This document shows, piece by piece, positions 35,219 through 46,200 of a stretch of DNA of 64,000 nucleotides; within the stretch, counting starts at the first letter, position 1, and every line of letters begins with the position of its first letter. Below the pieces are notes generated by a model that worked only from the letters and a program-made list of their open reading frames with translations, was not told the origin of the DNA and made no database searches. Made by a program: the position numbers and the translations under genes. Source of the DNA: Apricaphanius iberus (lineage: Eukaryota > Chordata > Actinopteri > Cyprinodontiformes > Aphaniidae); NCBI GenBank assembly GCA_028564705.1, contig JAPXFQ010002424.1, positions 1,116,001 to 1,180,000 of the forward strand, read 5' to 3'.

Positions 35219-35599
35219 TAGGGCTGGGCAATAAATCGATTTTATCGAGTAATGGAACTTTCTGTTTATGAAGATTAAATTTTTGGAAAATCTAAAAATC
35301 AAGATTTTGTTTTTCTTTCACCAATGCACAACGTGGAACGTCCATAGCTTAAAGTGAAGTTAGCCTGCCCAGGAGCAACCTTCTTGTTTTACAAGGATAC
35401 TTCACAGATCCTTAAGTCAGGTCAGTTCCAACACAGAAAGATTTAAATAAAAGAAGGTTTTTGAAAATATTTTTTGTTACTTGCAATTTCTTTTTAAGAA
35501 AATACAAGTAGAAAAAAAAAAATCTATTAAAATCGGAAATCAGATTTGGTATGAAAAAAAATCGCAGATTTAATTTCGAAGCCATATCGCCCAACCCTA
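35219..35599. mobile_element. hAT-type MITE, complete
   Basis: 381 bp from tagggctgggcaataaatcg to atatcgcccaaccta-type end (cgcccaaccc then ta). Flanks atttccat (35211-35218) and atttgcat (35600-35607) form an 8-bp target duplication with one mismatch. No coding sequence. Confidence 0.8.
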
Positions 35600-36863
35600 A
35601 TTTGCATATGATGATGTCATCTGATGGCTGCCATGTTGGATTGCATAACTCTTACAGGTGTTTATCTTTTTTACATTGTTTAAAACTTTTGTTTTGAATA
35701 TTTTATTTTTTTCTCACTCTATACATATATATAGCTTTATTTATTGCTTCACCACCTAAAACAACAAAAAGGAACTCATTGGGCTGACAGTTTTACAGAT
35801 CTCTGTCCCATAAATTACCAACAGGCTCATCTAAATGTCTGATCCACTGGTTACCTTGCTTACTTTTTAAGTAAACCTCACCATCATCATCGTCTTTTGC
35901 AGCGGGACCGTGAACACTACTGCTGCTTCCTCCTGTGTTTCCCACACCATCTGCTGTTATTTCCACGGGTTATTACATTCGTGCTACCTCTGTCACCATT
36001 AGAGACGTTTTGACCACCCTTGCTACCCCGAACACGTACCTTTTTCCCACTCGGACACGGTGAGTCACATCATCGGACCCTGTATGTGCTGCTTGTGGAC
36101 AGTCATGACGAACGGGACTGGCTGTCGCTGTCGCTGGACAACTAAATAAGAATGAATAATGCATCACTGGACTGCGGGGAACCCAGTAGTGAACAGCAAA
36201 TGTGCTTGCCGCAATAATGCTGACATTGGCGCCTAAACAGTTAACACTTACTGTTCTATTCTGGCTTGGTCTGCTTGTACTATTTTGATTATTTTTATAT
36301 ATCCTATCAAATCCCAAATCAGTTCTATACTTGCAAAGTTTTTAAGTATAAAACTTAACAACATCAAATTAATTTCAGGAAATGAATGGAATGAATTCAA
36401 GAAAAATTGCTGATCAAACCAAAAAAAGTCATATGGACATTTTATTTTTGTCGATCCAAGTGTCCAAAAAACGTAGAAGAACATGACTTTTCTTTTGCAG
36501 AAAAGGTGGAAAAAATAATTTATTTCTTTACTTTAGTAGAACTACAGATGGTCATGTAAAGAACACTTGTAAAATTACAGATTGGACTCCTTTGCCTTAG
36601 TAAAAGTACACAAAATAAAAAATACTTTTCAACTTCAATGACCCAAAATACACGTTTAGATAAATTAATGAAACAAATATCTTGGTAAACCATCGCAGGC
36701 CGGAGCAAGGTAGTTTTACATCTGCTGAGATCCCTTGAAGGCATCAATTCTTCAGGATGAAGGTTGCTGGAGACAAAGATGGAGATTTTAGGATGAATCA
36801 CATCACAAATCCAAGATCTGAGCTAAAGAAAGTACTTCTGCAGTAAATAGTTTTGGATATGTC
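35600..36863. other. Unassigned sequence
   Basis: No gene or known repeat is recognised. A 114-codon minus-strand frame at 36317-35973 shows no family resemblance. Confidence 0.35.
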
Positions 36864-36887
36864 TTTCTGGAAGACATAAAAACTTGG

Positions 36888-37625
36888 ATGACTCTAAACT
36901 TCTTGCTTCTAAATTCTGATAAAACAGAAGTTGTCGTCTTTGGACCAGAAGCTCTGAAAAAGAAACTACTTAGTCAGCCCCTTCACCTGGACGGCATTAA
37001 ATTAGCCTCCAGTAATAAAGCAAAAAACCTCGGTGTCATTTTTGACCAAGATATGTCATTTAGAACTTACATTAAAGAAGTCTGTAGGATTTCCTTTTTT
37101 CACCTTAGGAATATTGCAAAAATTAGAACCATCCTGTCCAGGAATGATGCTGAAAAACTAGTCCATGCCTTTGTTACTTCAAGGCTGGATTACTGTAACT
37201 GTCTATTATCAGGTAGTCCACAGAATACAATTAAAAGTCTTCAGTTAGTTCAAAATGCTGCTGCTAGGATTCTGATGAATATTAAAAGAAGAGATCACAT
37301 TTCCCCTGTTTTAGCTTCTCTTCACTGGCTCCCAGTAAAATCTAGAATAGAATTCAAGATCCTCCTTCTGACATATAAAGCCCTTAATAATCTAGCTCCA
37401 TCATACATAAGAGACCTGATTGTTCCTAACAGAGACCTTCGCTCTCAGACTGCAGGTTTACTGGTAGTTCCTAGGATTTCTAAAAGTAGAATGGGTGGCA
37501 GATCTTTCAGCTATCAGGCTCCCCTCCTATGGAACCGGCTCCCAGGGTTGGTTCGTGAAGCAGACAATTTGTCTATCTTTAAAACTAGGCTAAAAACTTT
37601 CCTCTTTGACAAAGCTTACAGTTAG
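36888..37625 (+). CDS. L2 ORF2 C-terminal part, open to the natural stop
   Basis: A 245-codon open frame encodes the region downstream of the RT catalytic motif: MTLNFLLLNSDKTEVVVFG, then [55 protein letters not shown] and the C-terminal LKTFLFDKAYS. It retains 20 nucleotides that are missing in the copy at 2134-3417, so this copy shows the ancestral frame. It lacks the endonuclease and the YADD motif because of 5' truncation, so it cannot be active alone. The ATG used here is internal to the ancestral protein. Confidence 0.85.
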   Translation: MTLNFLLLNSDKTEVVVFGPEALKKKLLSQPLHLDGIKLASSNKAKNLGVIFDQDMSFRTYIKEVCRISFFHLRNIAKIRTILSRNDAEKLVHAFVTSRLDYCNCLLSGSPQNTIKSLQLVQNAAARILMNIKRRDHISPVLASLHWLPVKSRIEFKILLLTYKALNNLAPSYIRDLIVPNRDLRSQTAGLLVVPRISKSRMGGRSFSYQAPLLWNRLPGLVREADNLSIFKTRLKTFLFDKAYS

Positions 37626-37779
37626 AGATATGTTTATAGGTAGTTAGAGTCAGGTCAGACAGGTAGATAGGAAGAGACAGGTTAATGTTAGTAGTCAGGC
37701 AGAGTGTCAAAAGTTAGGAAGAGATAGGAAGAGGTAGAGTAGCTAGGTAGAGATAGATTAATGTAAGCCAGGTAAAGAT

Positions 37780-38155
37780 CCGGAGCCGGTCGCGGCTTAC
37801 CGCCGCGGAAGAAATGCGCCCCACAGGGGCCAGCCAGCGCCGGAGAGAGGTCCCTCAAGGGGATCCTCCCGCACAGTGCGGCCGCCCATTACCTGCCGGG
37901 TTGAATCCCCCGGGCAGACTGTGCGGACCCCACCCGTTTATCTCTTAAACGTTTCTCGCCCTCTTCAACTCTGTCCTCTCAGTTCTGTCTATTTTTCCTT
38001 AAGATAGTTGTCGACAATCGGTCTCGTGCCGGTATTAAGCCTTAGATGGAGTTTACCACCCACTTTGGGCTGCATTCTCAAACAACCGACTCCGAGAAGA
38101 CCCGGCATGAGGGGGCCGTTACCGCCCTACACCGTCCACGGGTCAGGAGGACTCA
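37780..38155 (-). pseudogene. 28S rRNA fragment inside the second L2 3' UTR
   Basis: The reverse complement carries the same 28S landmarks as 1311-1691, including accgccgcggaag (reversed), ggggtccgcacagt, ttagatggagtttaccaccc and accgtccacgggt (all as read on the plus strand in inverse). A few private changes exist, for example cgacaatcgg where the first copy and true 28S have cgactatcgg. It is antisense to the LINE coding strand, as in the first copy. Confidence 0.88.
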
Positions 38156-38741
38156 GACAGAGTGTTGGTAGCCAGGTCTCCTAGTAGCTAGGAGACAGGT
38201 AAATGTTAGTAGCTATGCTGCTTTAGGCTAGGCTGTTGGAGGACATTATTAGGGTCTGTTCCTACTTTCTCTCCTACTTCTCCCCAACTGCATGATGTGC
38301 TGTCAATTCAAGCACTAACCTGTTTTCTATTATAGTAGGTGCTCCGGATTAGCCCTGCTTGACGACCCTGACTAAGATGGCATTGCAGTGACGGAAAATT
38401 CTCCACGTCCTGCAACAAACTTGTGCATCGGTTCTGTTGCTCTTTCTGTGTCTCTGTTGTGTATTCTCCAAGCCACAGACGGTCGCGGCAGATAACCGCT
38501 TGTGCTGAGCCTGGTTCTGCCGGAGGTTTCTTCCTGTTAAAAGGGAGTTTTTCCTTCCCACTGTCGCTGCATGCTTGCTCAGTATGAGGGATTGCTGAGA
38601 ATTCCACGACGCAATCTTCTGTGGTTCTGTAATTTCTACACTAAACATTGTATTGTAATAACTCTTTTTGTAAAGTGCCTTGAGATGACATCTGTTGTGA
38701 AATGGCGCTATATAAATAAACTGAATTGAATTGAATTTCTG

Positions 38742-41096
38742 ACTAAGTTTAAACCTGTTTTATCCTCAAAGAATCATCTCAATCGTATTAAAAGGGCTTT
38801 TAATCATGTTTCAACAAACATTCGGCTGTGCCTTTAGGTAACAGCGTGTCTTCTGCTGCAACAGGAATTTGTCTGAATCTCAGCTTAGCTTGGTTGTCGT
38901 TCATTTTCGTCCAGAGATACGTTTTAGCATCTATCCAGCAAAAGTTGACAGTTGTTCTGCAAAAGCTTCGTCGTTTCTGGAAACGGCTGGAGACCCTTGG
39001 GTCTGGACTGCTTTAAAGCCTTTCCTCTTTAGAGAAAACTCAGAGCTGGATCTAAACTCTGGTTCGGTTCTGCTGTAGGCTTAAAACAAATGTTCTCCTT
39101 GAAGTTGATCCTTCGTTACGGCTTTCTCTCCTTCGGGGTTTCTCCTGCCGTTCATGGAGGTTCTGCAGCGCGTGATTCGCTGTATCTGTAAAAACCCTGC
39201 AGGCAGTTTGCTTTCATCATCCCTCCATGCAAGTTAATTTCAGTTTCTAAAGCTCTGTGGATAATTTCTCACATTCCGAACATTCCTGTCCTGAAATAAG
39301 CGACTGTCAGAACGCTGCATTCCCTGAATATTCCTGGGATTTTCCTGTAAGGCTTTTTGATATTTGGTTCTGTTGCAGTCAGTGATGAGAGATATCTGCA
39401 CAGATGACCATAATCAGACGTGTGGCGGGACGTGATGACAAATCACTTGCAAGGCCGCTTGGACTTATTTATCCCCTCTGCTGGGCTGTGACTGGGTTTC
39501 GTGAGATGCTTCGGCACACCTGGGAGTGCTGGTTGGAACAACAAGGCGTGCGGAGGTAGAGCCAGGCGTTGGTTGGACGTCAGAGGCCGAGGCCGGCGGA
39601 CCCCGCCCAGACGTTCCTCTCACAGAGTCCTATTGTTTGGCCCCTGAGCTGAGGAATTCCTGGCGAGTCGAGGAGATTCCTCTCTGTGTAATGAGCTATT
39701 ATGTTATTCAATAGACTAATGAGTTATGCCAGAAGCTCCTGTCTCTGGGGAATTACCTGCTCGGAGCTGCAGAACAGAGAGAGAAGCATCGTGATATTAA
39801 GCTGTGAGTAGAGAAGCTCCAGTCCAACGCTGACATGGAGAAGATGGGAGACTGAGGCAAACCTCCATCTGTGGATTAGAGGAAGCAGGTCTGACTGAAG
39901 GTCACATCATCTTTAAACTGAGACTCCAGCTGTTTAAAGTTTCTGTGAAACACGCAGAACCAACCGTTTATTTTCCAGACTTCTCATTGTCTGCTTGTTT
40001 TATAGTAAAATGAGATGTTTGCAGTGGCAGACTGCTCTGGAGGAAATAATCTCCTCGGCTGTGAGACAGATGGACTCATATTAAATTATACGATGCTCTG
40101 GTATGTAGAGGAGTTCAAAGTCCAATCAGTGACTGCAAGAGGAGTGGTACCTTTAGCTGCAGAACTAGCCTTCTATAACCATGCTAGTAGTTGGTGTGAC
40201 GGTTCGGTGTTCATACTGTGTTTGGTACAGTCCGATGTGGGCATTTGGTCTCCAAACCGGGGTCCCCTAACTGGGTCCCATAGTTCTTCTGTGCTTTAAA
40301 TGTTTTTCTGCTTCACTAACAACAGTTTGAAATGAATGCATCATGAAGAGGCTTCTGCAAACTTTGTAAACATTTTAGGGGATATTTCAGGCATTCAGAT
40401 CCAGTGTGTTGTCTAAAGTGAGCCTGAGGACCAAGATTGGGAAACGAAGACCGAGGCATGCGCCTGGTAACCCATCGGAGTGTACCATGGGTTTTAAAAG
40501 GTTTGGTTCACTAACTTCTTTCAACTAGAAGGCAAAGAAAGTTTATCATGACTCTGTGAAGATTCCCCACCTGTTATTGCTCACTGCCTGTCAGCTGGCT
40601 GAAAAAAAGACTGCTACATTAATTCTTGCCAACTTTTAGGCACAAATTGTTGGTAAAGTGGTTCCATTTCTCTAAAAAAAATCAGCTTTACAATATAATT
40701 AGTTAATCAAAGATAAAGTTTCGGTTGGTGTTGTTCAGGTGCAATGCCTCCAGGTACCAGAAACCAATGTTTGGTAGAGTTCAACCAATAATCCAACAGT
40801 AGTAGGAACCTTTTCTGGGAACCCTTATCATTTTCTGGAGCATTTATTACCGTCTTGTGTTTTAACAGGATATACCTTGGTGAAAACAAAAAAATCAGGG
40901 TAGAAATGCTCTCCAGGAAACGGCCCAGTAGAAGTGAAATCACGTCAGACCTTCGTACTTTTAATATGTCAGCAGACGTAATTAAACACGAGTTACTTCT
41001 GTAGTTCTGTATCAAACGGACGTTTACCCCAGCAGGGTCTCAGATGGAGCTGCTGAGGCTCTGAGCATTGCACGCTTTGAGACGTTTATCAATCAT
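38742..41096. other. Unassigned 2.35-kb stretch
   Basis: No gene or named repeat is recognised. Weak word similarity of 40128-40290 to 228-345 is noted above. The patch 39520-39640 is GC-richer. It could be largely single-copy sequence. Confidence 0.3.
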
Positions 41097-41700
41097 TCAG
41101 TCAACTTTATTTATAAAGCACCTTTCATACAATGAAATGCAGTTCAAAGTGCTATACAAACTTAAATCCCCCCTCCCCAACCCCACCCCTATAGACACAG
41201 ACTACTTAAATATTTTTACCCACCAATCATAACCCCATTTTCGCTCCAAAGCAACATGAAAATGACATTAAAATAGACCATAAAATGGGCACGGGGCTGA
41301 GTGCAGATGAGCCCGATTAGAACAGGAAACGCCGTCAGGGAAGCCATCTGCACCGGCAGCAGCAGATCAACAGCATCAGCCGAGGCCCCAACCCAGGGCG
41401 CTCAAAGGTGGCGGAGCAGGGACCCTCACCTCCACCCAAGCACCACCCGGAAGGCGCCAAGACAGCCACGGGCGACCACCACTACAGACACTACGACTAT
41501 TAATTTGTGTAAAATAAGAGGAACATATTGGTAAGATAAATAAATCGGTAAACAAAATGAATAAAAGATAGATACAAGTTTAAGTTAATAAATAAATAAA
41601 AGCAAAATAAAATGAACGGGAAAAATACTAGACCAAAAAGCATTTAAAACATTAGGGGCAGATAAATAAGCAATAAATAGTTAAAAGTTTGGTTAAAAGT
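41097..41700 (-). mobile_element. LINE 3'-region fragment, family unclear
   Basis: Inverted tail tcaactttatttataaagca and agttcaaagtgctatacaaa resembles the 'aaagtgctttataaataaagt' terminus of several fish LINEs. A GC-rich block follows (41300-41470), then AT-rich sequence. No coding part is recognised. Confidence 0.45.
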
Positions 41701-41803
41701 TCTTTCTTCTGTAAAAATTGTGTGTTCTGTGTGTCAGTCTGTTTTTTGCTGCTGTTACAACCAAATTTCCCCTTAAAGGAAAATTAAAGGATTATTCTAT
41801 TCT
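41701..41803 (+). mobile_element. Rex1/CR1-like LINE 3'-end fragment
   Basis: Carries gctgctgttacaaccaaatt then tccccttaaaggaaaattaa and an attctattct tail. It is inserted against the end of an L2 coding fragment. Confidence 0.65.
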
Positions 41804-42008
41804 TGATCCTGCTCTTAAAAACATGAACGTTCTCTGCGGCCCTGAGATCCTCCTGCAGCCTGTTCCAGAGGTGAGGGCCGTAATAATGGAAAGACACCTC
41901 ACCATGAGTCCGTGTCGTGGGAATGATAAGGAGACGGCTGCCAGAGGAGCGCAGAGACCGCGAGGGTTCATACGGTAAAAGCATTTCTGAGCAATAAGAA
42001 GGCCCAAG
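41804..42008 (-). mobile_element. L2 LINE (third subfamily), C-terminal fragment
   Basis: Reversed, it encodes SEMLLPYEPSRSLRSSG, LIIPTTRTHGEVSFHYYGP and LWNRLQEDLRAAENVHVFKS, the C-terminal part of L2 ORF2. It is probably the continuation of the RT fragment at 45772-46200, with the Rex1-like LINE inserted between them. Confidence 0.8.
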
Positions 42009-45000
42009 AAGAAGAATCCTTTAATTGTCCCACATGGGAAAATTTGGTTGTAACAGCAGCAAAAAAAGAAAAGATGTACAAACAGAGCAGAAACACACAA
42101 AATTATTACAGAAGAAAGAAAAATATTTACATCACTATAGTTACAAAAACAGAGTACTGTATAGTTTTTAAAGTCATTAGAAATGTAAAAAGTATGGATT
42201 TTGCGTTGAGCAGTGCAATTGAAGAGTGGACGTGCACTTTTTAACAAGTTATTATAAATATGTCTGTTAAAAGGAATGTGCGAGTTATAACAGTGTTGTT
42301 GATTTAGTGCAATTAAGCAGCAATTGTGTGAACATTTATGTTTGTTTGGAGCAGTTTAGATTGTAGAGTCTAACAGCTGCAGGGAGGAAGGAGCTGTGGA
42401 AACGTTCCTTCATGCATCTAGGATGCAGCAGTCTGTCCCTGAAGGAGCTCTGCTGTTCCATGCATGGTGGGGGGGGGGGACACTGTTTTAACCACAGTCC
42501 TTCTGTCTCCCACCACCTGCACTGGATCCAGGGGGCGCTCTAAAGCAGAGCTGGCCTTCCTCTCAGCTGTCGATAAACTGCTGCTCCAACATACAACACC
42601 GTAGACTAACAGCGCTCCCTGGACTCCAAATGACCTCAGGCGCCTCAGCAGGTAGAGTCTGCTGTGACCTCTGACATGGCCCTGTGTCTTCAGAAACTCA
42701 GGGCGTCCTGTGAGGTGGTCCAGTGTCCACTGGGACGTGTGGTGGTCCACTCCTGACGGCTCCAGCTTGTCTCTCAGAAGTCGTGGCTGGATGGTGGAGA
42801 AATCAAAGAACATGATCCTCACAGAGCTTCCAGGCTTCTCCAGGTGAGTCAGAGCTGGGTGCAGCAGGTAGATGACGGCGTCCTCCACCCTGATGCCGGG
42901 TCGGTAAGCAAACTGCAGCGGATCCAATTAAGAGTCCACCAGGGGGCGCAGATAGTTTAGGACCAACCTCTACAGGGTCTTCATCAGATGTGATGTCAGA
43001 GCTACCGGCCTGTAGCTGCTGAGGTCCTTGGGATGAGAGCTCTTTGGTACCGGTACCACACAGGAGGTCTTCCACAGCTGTGGTACTTTCCCCAGCATCA
43101 GACTCAGGTTGAACAAATATCCTAGAATGCTACACAGTTTATCTGAGCAGCACATCAGGAGCCTGGAGCTGATGCCATCTGGACCTGCAGACTAACGCAC
43201 CTTGATCTTAAGCAGCTCTTTCCTCACTTGAAGTGCTGAGAGGGACAAGATTGGTCAAACCTATTAAAATATTTATTAAGGTCATTTACCCACCCGTTTA
43301 CCTTCCCTTGCCTGATCTTCCACTTCAGTTTCTTCTGGACTTTCAGCTCCTGTTTGTCTCCTGGTCTGAAGCCTATCTTCTTCTCCGCAAAGAGAGCCTT
43401 AAAGGAGATATATCCTGCTTTTAAATCCTTCCTTTTCACATGTAAATCATTCACTTGTGGTCTATGTAAAGTAGAACCTCAGTGGTTTGGTCTGAATTCC
43501 ATGTTATTGTAGCCCCACAGACCCTCCTTGTACCGTTCTGAGGAGCATCTTTAGAGCAACTCATTTTCGTGCGGTCCCTTTAAATGTAAGCGAAACATTT
43601 CATGCCCCGCCCCCTCCAGGTTACAGAGCGTTCCGCTCCACCCCCTTCGGACATTTTTGTAGTCTGATAGCAGCGATACGATTACTACCGGCAGATAAAC
43701 TTTTTATTGCGAAGTGATCGTCGCTAAATTCCCGTACATCATGTGTACCCCACGACAAAAACCGGCAAAAAAAGCCTGCAGTACAGTTATATCCTCAGCT
43801 AAAAGCTAGCACACATCGCTAACAGGAGCAGAATGTACGATGCTACAACTATCCAAACAATCGCCCGTACGACATATCAACACACAACATTCGTGTCTAA
43901 AATAAAGTTTACTGTCATCTTAGTGTTATTTGAAGCTTACCGCTTTGCTTTGTCCGTCGTTTCCGTGGAGACAAGGAACTGACCCCTCAATCAGACGAAG
44001 TCTTTTTGGCAAATCCCTCCTGATACAGACCGAGGTTGCTGAAGCACTCGTCCTCAAAGTGCTTCGCGCAAACAAGGAGAACTTTCCCCACGGATGTCGG
44101 TATATTTCCATTAAAAATAAAATTAAAAATAAAACCAGGTACTTCTCAGAGGCTCTGATGCTGGGGGTCCATGTAGGGATTTGTGTGGGTTAATACACCC
44201 AATAACTGAACATTTGACTTGCTTTCTTGTAATTTCGACATGACTGACCTTGGGCTATAAAATCCCTGTGGGGGGGGAAAAGGGCGGCTTCACGTAATTG
44301 GTTACCCGGAAGTCCATTACCTTATTTGGCAGTTCAACAACAAATGCTGTGACGTAATAGACAAGAAAACGTAACAGCGAATAGAGAAAACTAAACAGAC
44401 TGAAAAATATGACCAAAAAAGAATGCAAAGATATAAACACAGCACCAGAAGAGAATAAATGTAATTTGTCTGCACTCCTAAACACCCAAAATACACATTT
44501 ACATGCACTTAAGGGTTAAAAAAGTGGATTTTCCATGATATGTCTCCTTTAATTTCAAGATTTATCCACCGCTTGTTGTTAGAGAAACGCTGTACCTTTA
44601 TGATGGGTACGGTCTTTTCTACACAGAAGTTGATGTAGTCTGTGATGCTGTTGAGGTCCTGCAGAGGTTTTCCCACACAGTAGAACGGAAACAGTCCCTC
44701 AGAGCCTCATCAGTCTCTGACGACCATTTCCCTTACTGTGCGTTTCACAACTGGTTCTCTGTGTACTAGAGGTTCATACACAAGCTGGAGATGAACCAGG
44801 TTGTGATCTGAGCCCCCCGGGGGAGGGAGAGGTGATGAGCTGTATGCCTCCTTGGTGTTGGCATACAATAAGCCAATGTTTTATTGTCTCTGGTATGGCA
44901 GGTGACATACTGGGTGAAGGTGGGGAGAGTGGAGGTCAGGGAGATGTGATTGAAGTCCCCAGAGATCAGAAAAAGGGCCTGATGGTGCTGTGTTTGGAGT

Positions 45001-45771
45001 CTGCTGGTTACAGAGTGCAGGACATCGCAGGCTGCAGCAGCATTAGCAGAGGGCGGGACATACACAGCTACCACGATAACGCGGTAGGTAGTACGGTCTC
45101 ATGCTAACCGTTAACAGCTCGATGTCCTTACAGCAAAGCGTCTCTTTGATAGATAAATGACCAGAGTTACACCGTCTATCGTTCACAAACACAGCCAGAC
45201 ACCCTCCTCTGTTCTTACCACTCATCGTTGTTCTGTCGGCCCCGATGAAATGAAAACCGTCAATATTTATGTGTGAGTCCAGAGTTAGCGTGGTTAGCCA
45301 CGTCTCTCTGAAGCACATCAGGCTGCTTTCCCTGTAGCTCCTCTGATGTCGGGTCAGAGCCGCCAGCTCGTCCACTTTGTTGGGGAGAGATCTCACGTTC
45401 CCCATACCTCCTACCCTTACTGTGTAGCCCTATCCCTGCCCGAGTACCGCCTCTCTTCCTCCTCACCTCGCAGGGGATGTCGGCTCGCTCGGCGGGCGGC
45501 AATACAGCGCAGGGCGCCGAAGGCTGGCAGCTGATACCTGCTGTAAACAGTAGGGAAGCGTAACTCCACGCGCTCTCTGGACACAGATGCCATAAAAAAG
45601 TGAAAAAGAACATAAATATCTAGAACATTCTCTTCTCCATTGTGAGCAAAAGCAGTCCACACAGTAAAAAAGCGAAAAAAGGGAAACAAAAAAAACATAT
45701 ATTAGAAGAAACAAGAGTCAGACGACTGGAGGTGCTGATACAGGCTGCCTGCTCGGAGTGACGCCGGAGTG
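42009..45771 (-). mobile_element. Rex1/CR1-like LINE, nearly full length but broken
   Basis: The minus strand encodes an APE-type endonuclease (45405-44766: GNVRSLPNKVDELAAL, GGCLAVFVNDRRC, LFLISGDFNHISLTS), a linker (ITDYINFCVEKTVP, FAEKKIGFRPGDKQELKVQ, NDLNKYFNRFD) and RT parts (VPQLWKTSCVVPVPKSSH, SYRPVALTS, MDPLQFAYRPGIRVEDAVIY). The RT core between KTQGHV and RLRSFGVQGAL, including its catalytic aspartates, is deleted. Frameshifts occur near 42900, 43165 and 45070. The 3' UTR ends tgggacaattaaaggattct plus a ttcttctt tail. A TTAA transposon interrupts it. The family name is by resemblance only. Confidence 0.8.
43399..44552. mobile_element. TTAA-flanked DNA transposon inserted in the Rex1-like LINE
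   Basis: Left end TTAAAGGAGATATATCCTGC, right end (reversed) TTAAAGGAGACATATCATGG. TTAA bounds both sides, and the LINE linker frame resumes beyond each end (WINLEI on one side, ALFAEKK on the other). The interior contains a CpG-rich patch and a short open frame (43930-44193), but no recognised transposase. piggyBac-like by target site only. Confidence 0.75.
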
Positions 45772-46200
45772 GGGATATTTTTTAGGTGATAAAAATATAT
45801 TTTAGTCATGTTTTTAATGTGTGGGGTCAAATTCAGCTCAGAGTCAAAAATCACGCCCAGATTTTTCACTTGTAAAGAAGGATTAAAAGACAATAATTTT
45901 AGTTTTGGTAAAAGTCTCTCTCTGACCCTCAGCACCGATAACTAAAACCTCAGTTTTGTCCCGGTTGAGCTGGAGAAAGTTTTCTGCCATCCAGGATTTA
46001 ATGTCTAAAACGCAGTTAAAAAGTGCATCCATTGGCCGTGTGTCATCAGGAGACATGGAGATGTACAACTGTGTATCATCAGCATAACTGTGAAAGTTAA
46101 CTCCATGTCTCCTGCTAACACTGCCAAGAGGGAGCATATACAGGTTAAAAAGCACTGGGCCTAAAACTGAACCCTGGGGCACACCACAAGTGACTTTTAG
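45772..46200 (-). mobile_element. L2 LINE (third subfamily), RT fragment
   Basis: Reversed, it encodes [57 protein letters not shown] and VKNLGVIFDSELNLTPHIKN, ending at FYHLKN where the Rex1-like LINE begins. A frameshift separates the two halves near 45900. Confidence 0.85.

Larger units (their letters stand above)
36870..38735 (+). mobile_element. L2-clade LINE, second copy with antisense 28S rDNA
   Basis: 5'-truncated L2 starting gaagacataaaaacttgg and ending in a ctgaattgaattgaa tail. The 6-bp sequence tttctg flanks it (36864-36869 and 38736-38741). The coding end is intact (36888-37625). The 3' UTR has a tagg/gaag-rich region, then the 28S block (37780-38155), then the terminal block ending tgtaaagtgccttgagatga. 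By eye it differs from the copy at 736-3433 at few positions. Confidence 0.92.

Noticed and set aside
36248..36484. Minus-strand open frames around 36 kb
   Set aside because: AT-rich, hydrophobic, no family resemblance. Treated as chance.
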